DNA from: Maribacter algarum (ex Zhang et al. 2020)
GTDB lineage: Bacteria; Bacteroidota; Bacteroidia; Flavobacteriales; Flavobacteriaceae
Assembly (NCBI RefSeq): GCF_005885635.1
Contig: NZ_VATY01000003.1
Span: forward strand, 476,507 to 540,506
DNA length: 64,000 nucleotides
Reading direction: 5' to 3'
The notes under the pieces: model-generated
Told to the model about the DNA's origin: nothing
The model's database searches: none
What the model saw: the letters and a program-made list of their open reading frames with translations, nothing else
Translations under genes and position numbers: made by a program
Part shown: in pieces, positions 54,500 through 61,039 of the stretch
Layout of the letters: each line of letters starts with the position of its first letter
Numbering within the stretch: the first letter of the stretch is position 1

Positions 54500-55037
54500 A
54501 TTTTTGGTGCATCGTATAGAACATCCATGCAAAAAAAGTTCCGACCAACATTCCAGACAAAATATCAAGCGGATAATGTACCCCAAGGTACATCCGGCTG
54601 AAGGAGAAAAGTATGGGCCACAATAACAACAAAAAAATCCACTTAGTTTCTTTTTTAAGATACAAAGCTGCAAGTGTAGTTATGGCAAATGAGCTAGCGG
54701 CATGACCAGATATAAAGCTATAATCCGAAGGTTTGATCAATACCCGTAAAAGATTATTAAGACTGGAATCATTGACTGGTCTTAAACGGCCAAAATATTC
54801 TTTTGTAAAAAATATGACCCCCGTAACTACAATCAACATTGACAGAAATGAAAGGAAAACCCAAAAGCCTTCTTTAGGTTTGTACATTCGATAAAGCAGG
54901 ATAATTATAAAAAGAAAAAGTGGTATCCAAGTAAGGAAATTTGTCGTTATAAGCCAAAAGGCATCAAACTGTTCAGAGCCTAGATTATTGAGATAGATGA
55001 GCGTTTGCTTATCCCATTCTACTAATTTTTCGAACAT
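54477..55037 (-). CDS. PAP2-family membrane phosphatase
   Basis: The 186-residue membrane protein carries the three PAP2 motifs: KEYFGRLRP, SGHAASS and SRMYLGVHYPLD, with five to six helices. It probably dephosphorylates undecaprenyl pyrophosphate or phosphatidate-type lipids; this is not resolved. It follows tatA after one base on the minus strand, so they may share a transcript. Confidence 0.9.
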   Translation of the reverse strand: MFEKLVEWDKQTLIYLNNLGSEQFDAFWLITTNFLTWIPLFLFIIILLYRMYKPKEGFWVFLSFLSMLIVVTGVIFFTKEYFGRLRPVNDSSLNNLLRVLIKPSDYSFISGHAASSFAITTLAALYLKKETKWIFLLLLWPILFSFSRMYLGVHYPLDILSGMLVGTFFAWMFYTMHQKFRAPYIM

Positions 55038-55038
55038 T

Positions 55039-55356
55039 CTATTTTCGTTTAATAGAACCCGAAAACTTCTCTACGCCATCCTTTACTTCATTGATTTCTT
55101 TGGAAAGGCCTGAGGTCAAATTGCCTTTCACATCATCGATATCCTTTTTTATATCTGAAACGATAGTAGTATCGATTCCTTGTTTTTCGGCACTTCTTTG
55201 AATCTCTTGTTTGATATCTTCTGTAGCATCTTTTAATTGGCGCATACCTTTACCCAGACCCTTGGCAATTCCGGGGATTTTATCTGCACCAAAAACCATC
55301 ACCACAATAAACATGATAAAAAATATCTCACCCCCACTAATAAATAAAAAATGCAT
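55039..55356 (-). CDS. Sec-independent translocase TatA/TatE-like protein
   Basis: The protein is 105 residues from the ATG at 55356 (an ATG three codons upstream at 55365 is the alternative). It has an N-terminal membrane helix and the hinge and amphipathic helix VFGADKIPGIAKGLGKGMRQ, then a polar tail. It forms the pore-like ring of the Tat system, exporting folded proteins. No tatC is next to it in this window. The -7 box four bases before 55365 implies a leaderless or near-leaderless mRNA. Confidence 0.88.
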   Translation of the reverse strand: MHFLFISGGEIFFIMFIVVMVFGADKIPGIAKGLGKGMRQLKDATEDIKQEIQRSAEKQGIDTTIVSDIKKDIDDVKGNLTSGLSKEINEVKDGVEKFSGSIKRK

Positions 55357-55369
55357 CCAGTACATATTA

Positions 55370-55377
55370 CAAATATA
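55370..55377 (-). promoter_or_regulatory. -7 box TATATTTG for tatA
   Basis: On the minus strand TATATTTG fits TAnnTTTG and is followed by TAAT and then the ATG at 55365, exactly the spacing seen at pyrE. Transcription would start at about that ATG, making the second ATG (55356) the more likely translation start if a leader is needed. Confidence 0.45.
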
Positions 55378-55403
55378 AGCAAGTTTACCAACTCATCTTA
55401 CTG

Positions 55404-55435
55404 AAAAAAAGCCCTGGTTTACACAGGGCTTTTTA
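55404..55435 (-). terminator. intrinsic terminator after the M1 peptidase gene
   Basis: AAAAAGCCCTG and CAGGGCTTTTT form an eleven-base stem over an eight-base loop with T/A runs on each side, so it can work on both strands. Confidence 0.8.
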
Positions 55436-55452
55436 TTGCTTTAAAGACTATT

Positions 55453-57720
55453 CTACCCTTTAATCTTTTCTTTCATCTTATCAAAATCACTCTTCTCTTC
55501 TTTTCTTGGCCAACCATTATTTGTAGTATCGATATCGGCCGTTTCTGCCTTAGGGTCTACGATAACCCCCGTAAGTTCTTTTTGAGAGGACACAACAACA
55601 CTAACTTCTTTGTCATTTTTTCTCCATATTTCTGCAGGATAGGTAATGTTCTCCGTCGTACCATCAGCATATGTATACTCAACAATCAATGGCATTGGTA
55701 TTCCACCTGGCTTGTCATAGGTAATTTCATAAATGTATTTTGGATCTTTTACTGCTGATCTTTCTTCAGCAGTCATATTATCCATCATGAACTCTTTTAA
55801 GGTCTTAGAAGTTTCAGAAGCAGCTTTACCATTCAAATTAGGGTCAAAATCAGCACTTCCCTCTTCTACCAAAATCACTTTGGATAACAAATCACCAGTT
55901 GCAGGTCTATTCGCTACCTGATATTTCTTTAAATTCTTAACCCCTATGTCAACATAGTCAGTGGTGTAGAACCATCCTCTCCAATAATAATCCAAATCAA
56001 CCGCAGATGCTTCCTCCATCGTACGGAAAAAGTCTTCCGGTGTCGGGTGTTTAAACATCCATCGTTTTGAATAGGTTTTAAATGCGTGATCGAATAATTC
56101 TCTTCCCATTACAGTTTCGCGAAGAATATTCAGAGCCGTAGCAGGTTTACCATAGGCATTTGGACCTAATTTATAAACATTCTCAGGATTGGACATAATT
56201 GGTGAAATCGCGTTTTGATCACCACTCATGTAAGGAACTATTTTTGACGGAGCTCCTCTTCTTGACGGATATGCTTTATTCGGGGCAACCGCTTCCGGGT
56301 AAGCTTCTCCAAATTCCTGTTCAGCCATATATTGCATGAAAGTATCAAGACCTTCATCCATCCATCCCCACTGACGCTCGTCAGAATTTACAATCATCGG
56401 GAAGTAATTGTGTCCAACTTCATGAATAATTACGCTTATCATTCCGTATTTAACACGGTCAGAATAAGTACCGTCAGGATTTGGTCTACCATAGTTCCAG
56501 CAAATCATAGGGTATTCCATTCCTTGATTTTTTGCGTGTACCGAAATTGCTTTCGGATAAGGATAATCAAATGTATGAGATGAATATGATCTCAATGTAT
56601 GTGCTACCGCCTTAGTGGAATATTCCTCCCATAGTGGGTTCCCTTCGGGTGGGTACATTGAAACCGCCATAACATCTTTGTTGCTCATTTTCACGGCCTG
56701 CATGTCCCAAATAAATCTTCTTGAAGTTGCAAATCCGTAATCCCGAACATTTTTGGCAGAGAACTTCCAAGTCTTTTTCTTCTTAGAAAAGCTTTTAGAA
56801 GCTTCTTCAGCTTCCTCTTGCGTAACAATTATTACAGGTTTTTCATATGATTTTTTGGCTTGCTCATAACGCTTCATCATTTCTTTTGAAAAAACCTCTT
56901 TTCTATTTTGAAGTGTTCCTGTAGCATCTAATATATGATCTGCAGGAACAGTAATATTAACATCATAGTCTCCAAAATTTAGCGCAAATTCTCCATTGCC
57001 CCAGAACTGATGATTTTGCCATCCTTCCACATCATTGTAGACGGCCATTCTAGGAAAAAACTGGGCAATTACATAAGCTCTATTACCATCTGCAAATTCT
57101 TCATAACCCGAACGAGCCCTATCCACCACATGGTTTACAACGTTATAATCCCATTTGATAGAAAAAGACATTTGCTCCTTACTTTTTAGAGGTTTAGGCA
57201 AATCTATTCGCATCATAGTGAAGCTTATTGTATAAGGCAAAGCATTTCCCGAAGCATCTTTGACGTGTTCAATATTAAACCCTCCATCAAACTTTGGGTT
57301 TACATATTTTTTAGCAAAATTCTCAACGGTTTCCTCAGTTTTTACTTTGCTCCCATTTTTAAGTAATGCCTTAGAATCTTTCGTTCGAATATTTTGATCT
57401 AATTGCACCCATAAAAATTCAAGGTCGTCAGGGGAGTTATTAATGTAAGTGATCGTTTCTTCACCATAAATTCTATGGTTTTTATCATCTAATTCAATAT
57501 CCATTTTATAATTGGCCTGTTGCTGGTAGTAATCAGGACCCGGTGCACCGGAAGCGGAACGATAGGTGTTGGGAGTGGAAAACTCCTCATAAAGCTGTTT
57601 GAACTTACTTTGATTGGTATGCCCTCCTTCTCTTTCTTTGGGGGAATTTTCTTGAGCAGTTACCATTGCACCGAAAAGAAACAATAGCGATGCGAAACAA
57701 TACTTGATTTTAGTCATCAT
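55453..57720 (-). CDS. M1-family metallopeptidase
   Basis: The 755-residue protein has a signal peptide (KYCFASLLFLFGAMVTAQ). The zinc motif is HEVGHNYFP, followed by the second Glu in WMDEGLDTFMQY, as in M1 aminopeptidases. The GxMEN exopeptidase motif is replaced by NQGMEYP, which fits the flavobacterial subfamily. It should act on peptides in the periplasm or at the surface. The DUF6702 gene lies 59 bases upstream on the same strand. Confidence 0.9.
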   Translation of the reverse strand: MMTKIKYCFASLLFLFGAMVTAQENSPKEREGGHTNQSKFKQLYEEFSTPNTYRSASGAPGPDYYQQQANYKMDIELDDKNHRIYGEETITYINNSPDDLEFLWVQLDQNIRTKDSKALLKNGSKVKTEETVENFAKKYVNPKFDGGFNIEHVKDASGNALPYTISFTMMRIDLPKPLKSKEQMSFSIKWDYNVVNHVVDRARSGYEEFADGNRAYVIAQFFPRMAVYNDVEGWQNHQFWGNGEFALNFGDYDVNITVPADHILDATGTLQNRKEVFSKEMMKRYEQAKKSYEKPVIIVTQEEAEEASKSFSKKKKTWKFSAKNVRDYGFATSRRFIWDMQAVKMSNKDVMAVSMYPPEGNPLWEEYSTKAVAHTLRSYSSHTFDYPYPKAISVHAKNQGMEYPMICWNYGRPNPDGTYSDRVKYGMISVIIHEVGHNYFPMIVNSDERQWGWMDEGLDTFMQYMAEQEFGEAYPEAVAPNKAYPSRRGAPSKIVPYMSGDQNAISPIMSNPENVYKLGPNAYGKPATALNILRETVMGRELFDHAFKTYSKRWMFKHPTPEDFFRTMEEASAVDLDYYWRGWFYTTDYVDIGVKNLKKYQVANRPATGDLLSKVILVEEGSADFDPNLNGKAASETSKTLKEFMMDNMTAEERSAVKDPKYIYEITYDKPGGIPMPLIVEYTYADGTTENITYPAEIWRKNDKEVSVVVSSQKELTGVIVDPKAETADIDTTNNGWPRKEEKSDFDKMKEKIKG

Positions 57721-57779
57721 TTGAAATAGTTTTTAGCAGCGTGAAAAATAAAGGTTTTTTAAGAAAGCCTTAAGAATTG

Positions 57780-58286
57780 TTACAGTTTTAACATTCCTTT
57801 AGTATCGGATTTTAGGAGGACGAAGCTTTTCTTATTCCCATTGATTTTAAAATGAACAACGTTCTGTTGTTCATCAAAAAGGTCTGTAAGGATTTCGTTT
57901 TGTATTTGGATGGATTTTACCGAAGATAATTGAATCTTGGTAAGCTCGAGATAAAAAATGCAAACATCATTGTCATATTTTCTGCCGATAAGTTCATAGG
58001 TTTTGTTCTCACCATCTATTTCAATTTGAAACTTCTGTCGTAAATACTTTTCCAAGTATTCATCGGCAAGCTTCGATTCCTCATTTGTAGCTAATTTTGC
58101 GGTAATATCATAACGCTCCAACAAAACCGCCTCTAGATCATCGATAAAAATCCGCGTTGTGATTTGCAAAGCATCATCTTTTTCAGAGTAACCGATATTG
58201 GTAACGCTCACATAAAATTTATGTACTGTAGTAAACGCAAGCAGTGGTAATAGTAAAATAAGAAGTCCCTTTTTCAATTGTTTCAT
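57780..58286 (-). CDS. DUF6702-like secreted protein
   Basis: The 168-residue protein begins MKQLKKGLLILLLPLLAFTT (signal or anchor helix) followed by HKFYVSVTNIGYSEKDDALQ, the opening typical of DUF6702. Its function is unknown, but the gene commonly sits beside an M1 peptidase in flavobacteria, as here, suggesting a joint role. A -7 box TATTTTTG lies 18 bases upstream. Confidence 0.8.
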   Translation of the reverse strand: MKQLKKGLLILLLPLLAFTTVHKFYVSVTNIGYSEKDDALQITTRIFIDDLEAVLLERYDITAKLATNEESKLADEYLEKYLRQKFQIEIDGENKTYELIGRKYDNDVCIFYLELTKIQLSSVKSIQIQNEILTDLFDEQQNVVHFKINGNKKSFVLLKSDTKGMLKL

Positions 58287-58304
58287 TTCAATTTCTTAAT
58301 TCTC

Positions 58305-58312
58305 CAAAAATA
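58305..58312 (-). promoter_or_regulatory. -7 box TATTTTTG for the DUF6702/M1 pair
   Basis: On the minus strand TATTTTTG fits TAnnTTTG and lies 18 bases before the DUF6702 ATG. No -33 box is evident. Confidence 0.4.
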
Positions 58313-58337
58313 AGCAAATGGTATGCCAAGATGCAAT

Positions 58338-59171
58338 TCAATCGAGCTGGTTGTTTTTTCGATACACAAGACTATTCCGTTCTAGAAACTCCCAAAGTCG
58401 CAAAATATCATTCGACTCCACAACTTCAGTATAAAGTGAATCTACTTCACAAAAATTCATAAAATCATTTATTCTCTCTTTAGGTATTTTAAGTTCCTGT
58501 TGGTAGATGGAATCGTGATACGATCGTTTCACTGTATTCAATAGAACAATCTCCTTATCAATCGCCACATATTTTTTTAACGTTTGTGTTCTTCCTGTTA
58601 CCCTATTTAGAATCTTATGCAGATTAATAACTATCATTGGGTTGAAAGTAGAATCAAGTTTATAGCTCGCTCCTTCAATAAATTTCCCACTATCGGCTTC
58701 CGCTAGTCTCCTTTCATTTTTGGTTTTGGGTTTCACATAAGCATTGGGCAGGCCCAAAGTGGAGGAAGTGATAATAGGGTCTATTTTTAGTCTCTTAGCA
58801 TCACGATTTATATCTCCGGTTAGATTGTAAGGAGTTACCACGACCTCACTCAGTTGCGTTAGTACTTCCTCAAGAAAAACTTCTAATCTTTTAGTGTTTA
58901 GAATTTCTAATGTTACCACAAGTTCCTTTTTCTTGAATTGAACCGCTGAAAAAATAAGAGTGTCATTCAATTTTACCGAAATATCAAAAAACCCGTTTAC
59001 ATCTGTAATCGTACCACGATTTTGAGTAACGTTCGACACATGTGTTGCTGCCACATCACCATTTTTACTATATACACGACCTTCGATTTCAGAACTATAT
59101 TCTTGGGCGCTTAAATTCATTGCAAAAAGAGACAACAACAGAAAAAGAAAGTCTTTGTTAGGAATACGCAA
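58338..59171 (-). CDS. secreted carboxypeptidase-regulatory-like protein, paralogue 1
   Basis: The 277-residue protein starts at TTG 59171, the start that gives a full signal peptide (FLFLLLSLFAMNLSAQ). A CarboxypepD_reg-like beta-sandwich (IEGRVYSKNGDVAATHVSNV, then QLSEVVVTPYN) is followed by a C-terminal domain with SSTLGLPNAYV and an ERR-rich loop. Its function is unknown. It is the third of three tandem relatives transcribed together, 31 bases after its neighbour. Confidence 0.8.
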   Translation of the reverse strand: MRIPNKDFLFLLLSLFAMNLSAQEYSSEIEGRVYSKNGDVAATHVSNVTQNRGTITDVNGFFDISVKLNDTLIFSAVQFKKKELVVTLEILNTKRLEVFLEEVLTQLSEVVVTPYNLTGDINRDAKRLKIDPIITSSTLGLPNAYVKPKTKNERRLAEADSGKFIEGASYKLDSTFNPMIVINLHKILNRVTGRTQTLKKYVAIDKEIVLLNTVKRSYHDSIYQQELKIPKERINDFMNFCEVDSLYTEVVESNDILRLWEFLERNSLVYRKNNQLD

Positions 59172-59202
59172 TAGAAACTATTTAAAGAGTGAAAAGAACA
59201 AC

Positions 59203-59985
59203 TCAGTCGAAATCATTGTTTTCACGATAAATAATGCTTTTTTTACGGATGAATTCCCAGATTTTGAGTCGGTCATGTGTATCGACAACTGTCTGAAAAT
59301 CGGAGTCAACCTCGCAGAAATACAAAAGGTCATCTATTTTTTCTTCCGGAATTTTAAGGTCTGTCCGAAACAAAGAATCTGCATAAAACTCTTTTACACG
59401 CTCGGTTCGAGAATACAATTTATTTCGAGCAATTCGCTTTTTTAGCATCTTGGTTCTCCCACTTATTCCGTTTAAAATTGGGTTCAAAGGAATTAATCCA
59501 GAACCTGAGGTAGCTTCAAATAACTGTCGTTCAGCCTGGGTTATAGGAAGTACATAGGCATTCGGTAAACCTAAAGTAGACGATGTAACAACAGCGTCAG
59601 TTTTTATGATATCAATATCTTTGGTTATATCACCGGTTAAGTTGTAGGGTGTAACCACTACCTCGTCCAATTTGGTCAGGGCATCTTCCATGGTGACATT
59701 CAAAATGCGCTGTTGCAAAATTTCACGTGATATTACAATTTCCTTTTTTTTGAATTGAACCGCAGAAAAAACCAACGTATCATTTAGGTTTGCGGCAATC
59801 TGAAAGAATCCATCAATATCCGTTATGGTGGCTCTATTGGTTGAAATATTCTGAACAGTGGTTGCAGCGACATCACCGTCTTTACTATATACTCTACCTT
59901 CAAGTTTTTTTGAAAAGAGCGATTGTGCTCCAAGTGAAGCCGAGATTAACAAAAAAGCCAAAAGAAGAAGCTTACTCCTTTTCAT
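59203..59985 (-). CDS. secreted carboxypeptidase-regulatory-like protein, paralogue 2
   Basis: The 260-residue protein has a signal peptide (LLLLAFLLISASLGAQ) and the same layout as paralogue 1, sharing GRVYSKDGDVAATTV, VVVTPYNLTGDI and SSTLGLPNAYV. The shared C-terminal domain is not one I can name. It overlaps the upstream paralogue 3 gene by 14 bases, implying coupled translation. Confidence 0.82.
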   Translation of the reverse strand: MKRSKLLLLAFLLISASLGAQSLFSKKLEGRVYSKDGDVAATTVQNISTNRATITDIDGFFQIAANLNDTLVFSAVQFKKKEIVISREILQQRILNVTMEDALTKLDEVVVTPYNLTGDITKDIDIIKTDAVVTSSTLGLPNAYVLPITQAERQLFEATSGSGLIPLNPILNGISGRTKMLKKRIARNKLYSRTERVKEFYADSLFRTDLKIPEEKIDDLLYFCEVDSDFQTVVDTHDRLKIWEFIRKKSIIYRENNDFD

Positions 59986-60724
59986 CTAATTCTTGACGGA
60001 AGGTTTCACTGTGGGTTACCAAAAATTCGATTAACTCGAACTCATTTTCCTTTTTCAAAAGAGATTGTGCGGGCATTTTGGTATCGCAATAAAACAAAAA
60101 CGCATCTATTTTATCTTGCGGAAGTTGTAAATCCATTACAAAAAACTCATCGTCATACACTTGACGCATAACATCGCTAATACTTAACGGCGCTTTTTCC
60201 TCTGTTTTGTTTCTCTTAAGCGCTTTTGCCAATGCTTTGTAAATTCCAACAAAATTCAATCCGTTTTGCAAGCCTCGTTCCGATTGAGAAAGTGCAATAT
60301 TTTCCACTTCGGAAGACCGGTCTATTTCGTATTCGAATTCCTCCTTTAGAATCTTGTTTTTAGCTGCTAAAAATCGCTCCTGTTGCTCCGGCGTAACCAC
60401 TACTTCTTCAAGCTCCGTAACTTTTTCGTTAACCTCAATAACCAATCGATTGTTCTTCAAGATTTCCTCGGTAATCTCCACAATTTCAATTTGGTAGTTC
60501 AAAGCAGAAAAAACAAGTTCATCTCCCACTTTGACGCGAATTTGATACTCCCCATTCGTATTGGTAATCGTCGCCATTTCAGAGGTGGCGTTAATGACAT
60601 TTTCATTAGGGACATTTACGTTGCGATACAGCACTTTACCCCGTAAGATGACCCGACCATCGTCTTGTGACCATATGGGGGTTGAAAAGAAAATCACTAA
60701 AGCGAAAAGTAAAACTTGTTTCAT
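59972..60724 (-). CDS. secreted carboxypeptidase-regulatory-like protein, paralogue 3 (diverged)
   Basis: The 250-residue protein has a signal peptide (MKQVLLFALVIFFSTPIWSQ), a regulatory-like sandwich (GRVILRGKVLYRNVNVPNEN, then ELEEVVVTP) and a C-terminal part whose ending (LPQDKIDAFLFYCDT) matches IPEEKIDDLLYFCEV in paralogue 2. It is the first gene of the trio and the most diverged. Function unknown. Confidence 0.8.
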   Translation of the reverse strand: MKQVLLFALVIFFSTPIWSQDDGRVILRGKVLYRNVNVPNENVINATSEMATITNTNGEYQIRVKVGDELVFSALNYQIEIVEITEEILKNNRLVIEVNEKVTELEEVVVTPEQQERFLAAKNKILKEEFEYEIDRSSEVENIALSQSERGLQNGLNFVGIYKALAKALKRNKTEEKAPLSISDVMRQVYDDEFFVMDLQLPQDKIDAFLFYCDTKMPAQSLLKKENEFELIEFLVTHSETFRQELDEKE

Positions 60725-61039
60725 ATTTTAAATTTTCTAGTACACCAGCCAAATAAATTAGGTCTTTAGCGCGTAGGGTATTTTAGTTTTAAATGGTTAT
60801 AAAGAAAATATAAGTTTAGGTCTAAAAAAAACCGACACCACTAAACTTTTGTTAATTTGTACACGTATATCATGGAGAATCTTAAAGTAAGAAATTGCGA
60901 ACTTTTGCTAAAAATCTTATTTCAAGGATTTTCATCGGTTGTTTATCCTGTTCAGAGTACATTTGACCTAGTAAAATAAGGTTTGTTGATGTATAATTAT
61001 ATTTTTGTTGATTAGCTCAACGTAACACCCCTTGTTCCT
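60725..61039. other. 315-base intergenic region before the tail-fibre-like gene
   Basis: Divergent promoters lie here. A -7-like box TATTTTTG (61000-61007) precedes the 61040 start. The rest is AT-rich, and I see no other gene. Confidence 0.55.
61000..61007 (+). promoter_or_regulatory. -7 box TATTTTTG for the large secreted protein
   Basis: TATTTTTG fits TAnnTTTG and lies 32 bases before the ATG at 61040. A TTTG occurs 14 bases upstream (60982-60985), which is shorter spacing than the usual 19. Confidence 0.35.

Noticed and set aside
59155-59445. A 96-codon + strand frame over the paralogue 1/2 junction
   Set aside because: It is antisense to a clear secreted paralogue and has no conserved features.
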